From contig JABXJU010000077.1 in NCBI GenBank assembly GCA_013375405.1, forward strand, positions 1 to 17,709: 17,709 nt of DNA. Direction: 5' to 3'. Position 1 is the first letter of the stretch. Every line of letters starts with the position of its first letter. The translations under genes and the position numbers were made by a program. Of the stretch, positions 6,066 to 13,039 are shown piece after piece. This DNA comes from Candidatus Helarchaeota archaeon (lineage in GTDB: Archaea > Asgardarchaeota > Lokiarchaeia > Helarchaeales > HEL-GB-A). Under the pieces are notes generated by a model, which worked only from the letters and a program-made list of their open reading frames with translations, was not told the origin of the DNA and did no database searches.

Positions 6066-8255
6066 TTAAGAAAATTTATGTCCGCATTTGTTACATCTAA
6101 AATTTCCCTTTTTTATCATATATTGTGTATTATTATTTCCACATTTAACACAATTTTTACGTTTTCCTTTTTTAAGAATTTCATTGGAGAATTTAAACTC
6201 TGTCCCACACTTTTTACAAAGAAAACTATCATTTTTATGATCCATCAGATTATAAACAGTCCATTTGCTAGAACAAACAGGACAAATCTTTCTCATTCCT
6301 CGTCTAATAATCTCTCCCTCAAAAGAGAATTTTGTACCACATTTTTTACAAATAATGTATGAATCTCTGAAGCGAAACTGTATATCTCCAGATTTACAAG
6401 TTTCTATGGGGCATTTTGGGATTATTCCTTTCTTAATGATTTTTCCATCAATATCGAATGTTGTTCGGCATGTTTCACAAACATATCTATCACCATCAGC
6501 ACGAACTTTCTTACTCCTACAACTTGGGCAAATCTTTCTCTTACCTTTTTTAAAAATTTCACCCTTAATGTCAAATTCTGTTCCACACTTTCTACATATT
6601 ACTAAATTATCTTGGCTTTGATTAGTTCGTACCCACGAACTTTGGCATTCATCCAAAGGACATTGTAAGCGTTTTCCCTCTCGGAGAATGTTCATATCGA
6701 AATCAAAAACTGTACCACAATGGTAACAAGAAAAGTAATCGTCATGGATTCGAATAGTCCGACTTTCACAGCCCTTTAATGGACATTGCTTAAATCCTTT
6801 TCCTTTCTTAGTAATCTTTCCAGTCTTATCAAAAAAAGTTCCACACTTCTCACATTTATAACCATTCTTTCTTATACGAATTTCTCTGCTTTGACAACTT
6901 TCTAATGGGCAGGTCATCCTTTTCTCTTTCTCTATAATCTTTCCCTGATGATTAATTATTGTACCACAAGTATAACAACGATATTGAGATTTGTATGACC
7001 TAACATTTGTACTTTTACACTCTTCGCTTGGGCATTTTAGTTTGTTTCCCTTTTTGATTATTTTTCCACTTGTATCAAATATAGTTCCGCAAATCATACA
7101 TATTACATCTTTATCTCTTACCATAATAGAGACACTTTCACATTCTTCAAGCGGACAAACTAATTTAATTCCTCTTTTGAGAATAGTTCCATCACGTTTA
7201 AACTCGGTACCACATTTAAAACATTTTAAATAATTGCGATATAAGGTTATACTTGCCTTAGAACTGCATTCTCTTAGAGGACACGATAAATCTTCATGGG
7301 ATAGGTTGTGCCTTAAAAAAGGAATCAAATCTACAAATGGCTTCCCATCAACAGGACAAACAAATGGTTTTTCAAATCTCTCTAAATTATGTTCAAGAAT
7401 TTTCGATGTCAACCATATTACATGAAATATTTTTTCAATTGAATTTTGAATCTCATTCATATACTCATCGTAAGTATCATAATAGTCTTGCCTTAACTTA
7501 ATCTTTTCCAAAACATAATCAGACCAAACCAATTTCCATATTTTTATAAAAAACTTTTTCCTATTGATTGGGTTTTCATCCCAGATTTGATATTTATAGG
7601 CATTGATAAGAGAGTTTTGAAAAATAATAAAGGAATTAATTTGGGCTATATTATGTTCAATTTTCTTGGCGCTAGATTCTTTTAAATCCGTTCCACAGTT
7701 ATGACATTCTGTAATTAATTGGTTAAATTTAGTAGCCCAAAATCTTGTATCTGAATTACAAGTGGGACATTTATCCGTAAGATAACATTTATGTTTTGGA
7801 CAGATTGAAACAAAATTAAGTCTCCAAGAGAAGCGGTAATACGGATTGACATCTTCATTTAAACAATATGGGCAAAATCTTGCACCTTTCGTAATAAATA
7901 AGTGTCTTACAGACTTGGAGCTCGGAAACAGACACATTTCCTTTAAGCGATTTTTATCTTGTTTTAATATTTCTGCAATCTTCCCGACTGTTGTAATTTT
8001 AATTCTCGTATCCATATCATATCGATTTAAAACTATTCTACGACCTTCTAATACTCTAAGAGTAGGGATGGGTTCTGCAAAGTTAGCTTTTGTTACTCTA
8101 GTAAAATAGGAAGAAAAAAGTTCATCATCAAAAGGTTCAGGGCAATGATCCCATGCTAAATGAGGCTCTTTGAAAATCCTTTCCCTATGAATATCCCAAT
8201 CTTTTATGTAATCTAATTCTATTTCATTTTGTTGTTTTAGGTTTCCATCTCTCAC
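6066..8255 (-). CDS. TniQ/TnsD-family target-selection protein with ten C-terminal zinc ribbons
   Basis: TniQ/TnsD proteins bind target DNA and recruit TnsC. Residue numbers here count from the upstream TTG at 8288. The TniQ core spans about 46-225: FDDELFSSYFTRV, then ARFCPYCLNED with PYYRFSWRL and FVSICPKHKCYL, CPTC and CHNC zinc ligands. A helical section (225-305) and a CPVDGKPF...HNLSH finger (311-331) follow. From residue 336 to the end come ten tandem zinc-ribbon modules of 39-44 residues, first knuckle CPxxxC (modules 1-6 and 8) or CxxC (7, 9, 10), second knuckle CxxCGT, ending with D..G.I.KKGK. Such a long array is unusual for TniQ and is a candidate sequence-reading domain. The GTG at 8255, just after the tnsC stop, has GGAAGG eight bases upstream; the TTG at 8288 lacks one. 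Last gene of the tnsAB-tnsC-tniQ operon. Confidence 0.88.
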   Translation of the reverse strand: MRDGNLKQQNEIELDYIKDWDIHRERIFKEPHLAWDHCPEPFDDELFSSYFTRVTKANFAEPIPTLRVLEGRRIVLNRYDMDTRIKITTVGKIAEILKQDKNRLKEMCLFPSSKSVRHLFITKGARFCPYCLNEDVNPYYRFSWRLNFVSICPKHKCYLTDKCPTCNSDTRFWATKFNQLITECHNCGTDLKESSAKKIEHNIAQINSFIIFQNSLINAYKYQIWDENPINRKKFFIKIWKLVWSDYVLEKIKLRQDYYDTYDEYMNEIQNSIEKIFHVIWLTSKILEHNLERFEKPFVCPVDGKPFVDLIPFLRHNLSHEDLSCPLRECSSKASITLYRNYLKCFKCGTEFKRDGTILKRGIKLVCPLEECESVSIMVRDKDVICMICGTIFDTSGKIIKKGNKLKCPSEECKSTNVRSYKSQYRCYTCGTIINHQGKIIEKEKRMTCPLESCQSREIRIRKNGYKCEKCGTFFDKTGKITKKGKGFKQCPLKGCESRTIRIHDDYFSCYHCGTVFDFDMNILREGKRLQCPLDECQSSWVRTNQSQDNLVICRKCGTEFDIKGEIFKKGKRKICPSCRSKKVRADGDRYVCETCRTTFDIDGKIIKKGIIPKCPIETCKSGDIQFRFRDSYIICKKCGTKFSFEGEIIRRGMRKICPVCSSKWTVYNLMDHKNDSFLCKKCGTEFKFSNEILKKGKRKNCVKCGNNNTQYMIKKGNFRCNKCGHKFS
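6069..7283 (-). repeat. Ten-unit tandem repeat encoding zinc-ribbon modules of TniQ
   Basis: The 3' half of the tniQ gene consists of ten degenerate units of roughly 120-130 bases, each coding for one zinc ribbon. The most conserved coding elements are TGT-CCT for the first CP, TG(T/C)..GTGGTAC for the CGT knuckle, and AAAAAAGGAAA-type codons for the KKGK linker. Units differ by many substitutions and small length changes, so the array is old or diversified rather than a recent expansion. Confidence 0.85.
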
Positions 8256-8256
8256 T

Positions 8257-9186
8257 TTATTTGCCTTCCACTCTATAATCTGAATCAATGGTGTATTCTA
8301 AATCTATAGCTGTTTCCTTCAGGATTTCAGGAGTAATTTTTTCTGGTAGCTTATCGCAAAAGATTTTTATCGCAGTTTCTTTAAGAAGAGTTATAATTCT
8401 ACCCAGAAGACCTTGTGAATATTCAATGATCTTCTCTCTAATTTCGTCATTGTAGTAAAAGAAGGAAGGAGTTCCTTCGGGGTTTAGATGTAGATCTTCA
8501 TATAGAGATTTAAGAAGCCCCTGAAATTCTTCATTATCTTCCCAACGGCTTAGTTTATATTCTGGAAATCTACTACTAAATGTACCTTTCAAGTTACTCA
8601 GGTCATTTTCAATGCTTCTAAGAATATCATTTACGCCAGTAACCCCTACAAGCACAATGGGAATGCGACTTTCGTTAATTAGTTGATTAAATGATGAAAT
8701 TATCTTTTTTCTAAGACCTCCTTGCACTTCGTATAAGTTTTGAAATTCATCTACTATTAGTAATTTATGGTCTTGTTTGAGTTTATTAGCCGATTTTACT
8801 ATAAAATGTGTAACTGGATCATTTCTAGGGTTATTTGGTATGTCTGGGATGTTGAGCTTACGACATAATTGAGCAAATACCTGACGTGCCCCGACTCCTT
8901 GAGGTACATTAAAAAGGACAATATCTCTTTCTTGAGCTCCGCGAACATTTTGAAGATATTCATATTGAAATTGTTGAACCAATGTGGATTTCCCAGAATC
9001 AGGAGCTCCAGTAAGCAATAACCCCTTAATCTTTGTCTTTGTTTTAGGTTGCATCATTAGGATCATTATTTTATTCCAAAATTCAAAAGCTTGATTATAT
9101 TCATAAAAATATTCCTTTTGAGTATATTTTATTCTTGAATCTAAATCAAAAGTTCCAATTATTCCATTCATATTGTTATCCGACAT
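8257..9186 (-). CDS. tnsC: TnsC/TniB-family AAA+ ATPase transposition regulator
   Basis: TnsC is the AAA+ ATPase that oligomerises on DNA and links the target selector (TniQ/TnsD) to the transposase. The protein shows Walker A GAPDSGKST (60-68), Walker B KLLIVDEFQN with D146/E147, a sensor-like VLVGVTG, and SSRFPEYKL, probably the arginine-finger region. At 309 residues it is close to compact TniB/CAST-type TnsC proteins and much shorter than Tn7 TnsC (about 555), so it lacks the long terminal extensions that bind TnsA and TnsD in Tn7. AGGTGA seven bases before the ATG supports the start. It lies 10 bases after the tnsAB stop and is followed at once by tniQ, giving a tightly packed operon. 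Confidence 0.92.
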   Translation of the reverse strand: MSDNNMNGIIGTFDLDSRIKYTQKEYFYEYNQAFEFWNKIMILMMQPKTKTKIKGLLLTGAPDSGKSTLVQQFQYEYLQNVRGAQERDIVLFNVPQGVGARQVFAQLCRKLNIPDIPNNPRNDPVTHFIVKSANKLKQDHKLLIVDEFQNLYEVQGGLRKKIISSFNQLINESRIPIVLVGVTGVNDILRSIENDLSNLKGTFSSRFPEYKLSRWEDNEEFQGLLKSLYEDLHLNPEGTPSFFYYNDEIREKIIEYSQGLLGRIITLLKETAIKIFCDKLPEKITPEILKETAIDLEYTIDSDYRVEGK

Positions 9187-9196
9187 GATTTTTCAC

Positions 9197-11734
9197 CTAA
9201 AATGGTTTTCTCTTTCGTTTACCAGCAAATTTGATTTGTGCCCAATCAATCTCCTTTTTAATTTGTTCTGTTCCATCATATTTTTCATGTTCATGGGGCT
9301 TTTCTTGGGGAATTATTGAGTCGATTTTGGGCTGAAGTTTTTTGGTAATGCTTTTTCTAGTAGTCTCCCTTGCCTTCTCTTTCTGCTTTCGTACTTTTTT
9401 TGATTCTTTTTTTGAAGTTTTCAACAATTGTTGTCTCTTCTTTCTTGAAATCTCTTTTTGATATATATAAGGAGTTATCCGAGATTTGTAAATTCTTCTC
9501 AATAACCTTACCTCGTTTATCCACGCACTCGCATTAATCGGTTTATTATCGTGCAATGAAGTAATGGTTTTCGCCCATCCAACCTTGATAGTTGAATTCT
9601 CTGTTATTGGATTAACAACCCATAGATTTCGGACATCTCTAGTATCCAACAAGACTGTAACCTTTCTTTTACCTATAATATCATATATCTTGCTTAATTG
9701 AACATTATTATATTTGAGATGTTCCCAAACCACGCCATCACTTCTTAAAGTTCTTTCAAATCTCTCAAGCGTGGCTAGATGTAACCCCTCTATAGCATTT
9801 TTTTGCTGTGGAGATTCTCGGGGGGATGGGAGGATTAAATTAGTTCTACCATCTTGAAAATCCTTCCAACGCAAATATGGGGCTGGCTGATGATCATCAT
9901 AGGGATTTGTAAAATGGTACTCATCCAACACCCACTTATGTAACCACATTTCGATTGCTTGGAGAGTAAGAACTGCGTCTAACTCTGGCTTTAGATCAGG
10001 ATTTTCTAGCCTATATTTTAGCAATGGACGAGTAGCGGGAACATCTTCGTCCTCCAAAGCGTTGCGAAGAATATTGAACCATTGTTCAATAAATGCTTTG
10101 TATCTTGGAGTTCGAATGGGGGCAAATTCTATAATTATGTCATATTTTATGCAAAATTCCTTAACTGCGTTAGATCGATAATCCATTCCATTATCTACAA
10201 GTATAACGACTGGAAATCCTTGAATTTCCCAATCTTGCTCAGTTTCATAAGAATCTACATAATTGTCCTTTGGTAAAATGCTCTGTACTAACACTTCTAA
10301 AACGGTTCTAGCGGAGCTAGGATGAAAGGAAACGCTAAAACCAGTCATTATTCGAGTGTAACAGTCAATAGCCCCAGTCATATATGGTGTTCCAAGCTGT
10401 TCTCGTTCTTCAGAATCTACTGGGAATACATCAAAACCCGTGTTATCCATTTGTAGAATTTGCATTGGCATAAATGCTCCCTGAAACGATGCCAAAGATG
10501 GAGTGAAGTGAGATTTATAGTATTTCTTACCGCGTTTTTTCCCTAATTCGGATGCTGTTGTATTTGCATATATATAACGCTGAAAGGATGGTTTGGGTGG
10601 AACTGGTACATTTTTTTCATTACATAACGCCTCTAATTTCCGATACGCCTTTTTTAAAGTACCTCTAGGCTTTAAATAATATTTTCTTGCGTCTTCCATA
10701 CATTCAATTGTTGTCTTATCATATTTTTTTGGTCTTCCCGCTCTGTTATGTTTTGGAACTAAACCCTCTTGTCCATTTTTCTCATATGCTTCTACCCATC
10801 TATAGATCGTTTTTTCAGAGGTTTCCCACTTATTGCAAAATTCTTCTCTCCATTCAGGCGTTCTCTTTGCAGAAGGCTGTCTTATCCATAATTGAACGAT
10901 CTTTTCTCTTTCGCTTACTTGCTTTTCATACTTTACAGGAATTTTGGAATCCACAGATTTAAGTGTAATTTCTTCCATTATATCCGATTCTTTAATTGGA
11001 GCGTTTGCTTCCGTATCAGAGTGTAATTCAGCGAGTAATGGTTTAAATGGAGAAGAGTTATCCTTCTTTTTTTTACGAATGATAGTATTTTTAGATAATT
11101 GCTTAGTTGAAAAAGTATCTACAAACACTAAACCGTGATAAATTGCGTAACAAATTATTTGTGCAGATTTTCCTATTTCTATACCTAATGTTTCAGCTAA
11201 TGTGTAGCATAATTGATTGTATCTTTCCCCCTCATCTGGAATCACCAAATTGAGAGATTGTACATAATCACTGTTCGATGGGCATTTGGAAGCCCCAAGC
11301 GTGAGCCAAATATTAAACTGACGTGGAGTTCGAATATCTCGTTCAGTCAAAACTGCAAAATGTACCCCTCTAATATTTGCCCATTTCTTCGCTTCATCCC
11401 ATCGTTTCTCATATTTCTCACTATTATTTAATACCTCATCCTCATATTTTACTTCATACAATCCTTTTTTCCCGTTTTTGAATTCAACATAGGCATCTGG
11501 CGTGTATTTTCTAGTCTTTCCTTTAAAATCCTTATATTTTATGGTAACTGGTTGGTGTTGAAAAGTCTTTACAGACGGGGAATGATCGCAAAGGAGAAAG
11601 AAATCTCGTTCCAAACAAGATTCATATTCCATAATTCCACCAATTACTTTATTTGATGGAATTAATCCTCGATTTCCTTGTTCTTTAGGGGTTATTTTTC
11701 GAGCTGGTTCAAATGGTATCCAATCAAGACTCAT
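9197..11734 (-). CDS. tnsAB: TnsA-TnsB fusion transposase (endonuclease plus DDE integrase)
   Basis: One 845-residue protein combines both catalytic subunits. The N-terminal about 150 residues are a TnsA-type nuclease: YESCLERDFFLL (E42), RKYTPDAYVEF (D80) and GLYEVKYE (E94/K96), which in Tn7 cuts the 5' ends. A helical linker leads to a helix-turn-helix (about 275-325, TSEKTIYRWVEAYEKNG) and a retroviral-integrase-like core with D430 (LQMDNTGFDV), D514 (ILVDNGMDYRS) and E550 (YKAFIEQWFN), the DDE triad for 3' cleavage and strand transfer. A very basic C-terminal tail ends IDWAQIKFAGKRKRKPF; by analogy with other TnsB proteins it may contact TnsC. The ATG at 11734 (a TTG two codons upstream is possible) lies inside a TnsB-type repeat, suggesting self-repression. 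First gene of the transposition operon. Confidence 0.94.
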   Translation of the reverse strand: MSLDWIPFEPARKITPKEQGNRGLIPSNKVIGGIMEYESCLERDFFLLCDHSPSVKTFQHQPVTIKYKDFKGKTRKYTPDAYVEFKNGKKGLYEVKYEDEVLNNSEKYEKRWDEAKKWANIRGVHFAVLTERDIRTPRQFNIWLTLGASKCPSNSDYVQSLNLVIPDEGERYNQLCYTLAETLGIEIGKSAQIICYAIYHGLVFVDTFSTKQLSKNTIIRKKKKDNSSPFKPLLAELHSDTEANAPIKESDIMEEITLKSVDSKIPVKYEKQVSEREKIVQLWIRQPSAKRTPEWREEFCNKWETSEKTIYRWVEAYEKNGQEGLVPKHNRAGRPKKYDKTTIECMEDARKYYLKPRGTLKKAYRKLEALCNEKNVPVPPKPSFQRYIYANTTASELGKKRGKKYYKSHFTPSLASFQGAFMPMQILQMDNTGFDVFPVDSEEREQLGTPYMTGAIDCYTRIMTGFSVSFHPSSARTVLEVLVQSILPKDNYVDSYETEQDWEIQGFPVVILVDNGMDYRSNAVKEFCIKYDIIIEFAPIRTPRYKAFIEQWFNILRNALEDEDVPATRPLLKYRLENPDLKPELDAVLTLQAIEMWLHKWVLDEYHFTNPYDDHQPAPYLRWKDFQDGRTNLILPSPRESPQQKNAIEGLHLATLERFERTLRSDGVVWEHLKYNNVQLSKIYDIIGKRKVTVLLDTRDVRNLWVVNPITENSTIKVGWAKTITSLHDNKPINASAWINEVRLLRRIYKSRITPYIYQKEISRKKRQQLLKTSKKESKKVRKQKEKARETTRKSITKKLQPKIDSIIPQEKPHEHEKYDGTEQIKKEIDWAQIKFAGKRKRKPF

Positions 11735-11931
11735 TGTCAATCATTTATGATAATTCGAAACTCTCTTTATATACTCAGACAGATATTTTGAAAAATAAAA
11801 CAGCTATTGTCAGGTATTTTTAAAAATTAAGCGTCGAAAATTCCCATCGAAATCTTCTCCAAAGTCAAGGAGAACGGAATTTGCTTCACTTTCTTCTGAA
11901 TTTTTATTGTCAAAAATTTCGAAAAAACTCA
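11733..11931 (-). repeat. Right transposon end: three TnsB-type binding repeats
   Basis: On the plus strand these copies read as the reverse complement, ATTGTCAAACATTTCG-like. The terminal copy at 11906-11921 is ATTGTCAAAAATTTCG and continues to the CTCA terminus at 11931; a weaker copy starts at 11804 (ATTGTCAGGTATTTT, about 11/16); a third at 11733-11748 is ATTGTCAATCATTTAT (13/16) and covers the tnsAB start codon. The copies are more widely spaced than at the left end, an asymmetry also known from Tn7. The promoter of the tns operon must lie in this segment. Confidence 0.75.
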
Positions 11932-11980
11932 TTTTAGATCGCGTAATGACGCTTTTCGCTTCCACAAAATTTATGTTCAT
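11932..11980 (-). pseudogene. SPL-family radical SAM gene, 5' fragment cut off by the transposon
   Basis: From the ATG at 11980 the minus strand encodes MNINFVEAKSVITRSK before the transposon end. Intact COG1533 proteins typically begin with a (V/A)KS(I/V)LT(K/R)SKIPGIDYVINPY-like segment. The part beyond the left transposon end begins IPTIDYVINPFVGC, so the two halves join as SRSK-like plus IPTIDYV in one frame. The fragment keeps its Shine-Dalgarno GGAGATC nine bases before the ATG and an upstream TATA box, so it may still be transcribed into the element. Confidence 0.8.
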
Positions 11981-11988
11981 AATCTAAA

Positions 11989-12043
11989 CGATCTCCATTT
12001 CCTTTTTTTTAAACAAATCTCCTTTTTATTTATATTTATATTT
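11989..12043 (-). promoter_or_regulatory. Promoter and Shine-Dalgarno of the interrupted radical SAM gene
   Basis: Read on the minus strand, AAATATAAATATAAATAAA (within 12021-12043) is a strong archaeal TATA-box candidate. The GGAGATCG Shine-Dalgarno lies about 30 bases further on, at 11996-11989, nine bases before the ATG at 11980. Confidence 0.5.
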
Positions 12044-12211
12044 CGTTTCATTCATCGGTATTTAGGTTTTTTTAGGATATGATGTCGAAAAAGAAAGATT
12101 TTCCGGTTATAAATGACGAAAAAGAAAAAAATGAACAAAAAATGTAAGAAGAATTTGTGTCAGTTATGAGATACAAATCCATTAGCTATATAATTTCCCG
12201 TTTCAGTGGAA

Positions 12212-12310
12212 ATGTCGAACATCTCCCACTCTCTTGGAAGAGGCAAGATAGTTTTTACTTTAATCCTTTTATTAAGTGCCATTCCTTCCAGTAACCTAGC
12301 ATCCCATTAG
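12212..12310 (+). CDS. Possible 32-residue signal-peptide-like micro-protein
   Basis: The ORF encodes a basic N-terminus (SHSLGRGK), a hydrophobic core IVFTLILLLSA, then IPSSNLASH and a TAG stop. This is the shape of a complete signal peptide with nothing after it. A TATA box CTATATAA at 12186-12193 lies about 20-26 bases before the ATG, the spacing expected for a leaderless archaeal mRNA. It could be a secreted or membrane peptide, or the remnant of an exported protein gene like the one that follows. No Shine-Dalgarno is present at useful spacing. Confidence 0.3.
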   Translation: MSNISHSLGRGKIVFTLILLLSAIPSSNLASH

Positions 12311-12349
12311 TTCTCATCCAGATCTATCCGTTATCCGTCATATTTTACA

Positions 12350-12362
12350 ATAAATTTTTATA
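12350..12362 (+). promoter_or_regulatory. TATA box of the exported-protein gene
   Basis: ATAAATTTTTATA lies about 47-60 bases before the preferred ATG at 12409. Transcription would then start near 12385, after the upstream ATG at 12367, which favours the downstream translation start. Confidence 0.4.
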
Positions 12363-12408
12363 GTAGATGCCCCCTAAATTTCTATTAGATCAGACTATTA
12401 ATGAGGGA

Positions 12409-12930
12409 ATGAGAAAAATGGTGAGGCGTGTTCCTAAGAAACTCATCTTAATTAGCTCTGTGGTTTTTCTAATGGGGATCTTCTCCTGCCTACCAGTCGC
12501 GGCCGGATATGGGACCGATATTAGCGGTGCGGAACCAATAGGAACGGAGACCGTGATAGAAACTTTATTGTCAGCCGACGTCTCAGCATGGTACAAAAAA
12601 TCCTGTTCTAACGGGGACACGTTGATTATAGTAATGACTACGTTAGGACCTAATTTGGATTTGTTTTTGTATAATCCATCGCAAAGTCAAGTTGCTTACT
12701 CTGATGATTTTGGCCCCACCGAGACTCTTATATACGAATGCTCCTCCAGTGGATACTATTACATTGAAGTTAGAAGGTTTGATTCTGGAAATATAATGTT
12801 TGGAATATTGGCACTCATAACATCAAATATACCAGGGTTTGAACTCCTCTATGTGTTCTTCGGTATTGTAGTTCTACTAGGAATAGCCATTCATTCTAAA
12901 AATAAAAATCGACCGTTCATCGAAAACTAA
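12409..12930 (+). CDS. Membrane-anchored exported protein with PPC-like beta-sandwich
   Basis: The protein (173 residues from the ATG at 12409) starts with a basic segment and hydrophobic core (RRVPKKLILISSVVFLMGIF) ending LPVAAGYG, a typical Sec signal peptide. The central domain resembles bacterial pre-peptidase C-terminal (PPC) domains: VSAWYKKSCSNGDTLIIVM, LDLFLYNPSQ, YSDDFGPTETL and GYYYIEVRRFDSG, a jelly-roll usually found outside the cell. It closes with IPGFELLYVFFGIVVLLGIA and a short basic tail, so it is anchored with the domain outside; such IPG-plus-helix endings recall exported proteins of Asgard archaea. The frame is open from an ATG at 12367, but the signal peptide and TATA position favour 12409 or 12418. 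Two extracellular cysteines might form a disulfide. Its function is unknown. Confidence 0.65.
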   Translation: MRKMVRRVPKKLILISSVVFLMGIFSCLPVAAGYGTDISGAEPIGTETVIETLLSADVSAWYKKSCSNGDTLIIVMTTLGPNLDLFLYNPSQSQVAYSDDFGPTETLIYECSSSGYYYIEVRRFDSGNIMFGILALITSNIPGFELLYVFFGIVVLLGIAIHSKNKNRPFIEN

Positions 12931-13039
12931 CATTCCTTAATTCTAAGCCACCCCCACGCAAGGAATTTGGTTTACGATCTCGCTCTACCTTAAAGAAAAC
13001 TCTATTCAAAAAAAAGAAATTAAAATATTAAATTGTATT

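Larger units (their letters stand above)
3549..11931. mobile_element. Tn7-like transposon (TnsAB-TnsC-TniQ) with cyclase-like/PIN-like cargo
   Basis: The element is bounded by a 26-bp inverted terminal sequence: 3549-3574 on the plus strand and 11931-11906 on the minus strand match at 24 of 26 positions, both beginning TGA and ending GACAAT. Extra copies of the inner motif lie at both ends, as expected of Tn7-family TnsB sites. It encodes a TnsA-TnsB fusion, TnsC and a TniQ/TnsD protein on the minus strand, with two plus-strand cargo genes next to the left end. There is no TnsE-like gene and no CRISPR-Cas. It interrupts an SPL-family radical SAM gene, whose two parts rejoin in frame. The exact end is uncertain by one or two bases because ATT is shared at both junctions (3547-3549 and 11931-11933). 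A clean 5-bp target duplication, the Tn7 norm, is not seen. Confidence 0.9.
11981..12366. other. Intergenic region with two tiny ORFs
   Basis: Apart from the minus-strand promoter of the interrupted gene, this 386-base stretch holds no ordinary gene. A 22-codon lysine-rich plus-strand ORF runs from ATG at 12079 to TAA at 12147. A 32-codon ORF resembling a signal peptide is listed separately. A TATA-like ATAAATTTTTATA at 12350-12362 probably serves the next gene. Confidence 0.4.

Noticed and set aside
6069..7283. Regular repeats of about 125 bases suggesting a CRISPR or tandem satellite
   Set aside because: The units are coding: each matches one zinc ribbon in a continuous minus-strand frame, and there are no short identical repeats with unique spacers.
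6078..7425. Several plus-strand open frames opposite tniQ
   Set aside because: They lie antisense to the zinc-ribbon repeats, have repetitive non-protein-like composition, and no Shine-Dalgarno sites; the minus-strand protein is clearly real.
11741..11930. A guide RNA or CRISPR-like array at the tnsAB end, as in CRISPR-associated transposons
   Set aside because: Only transposase-type repeats are seen. No Cas gene or paired identical repeats flank a spacer-sized segment anywhere in the element.
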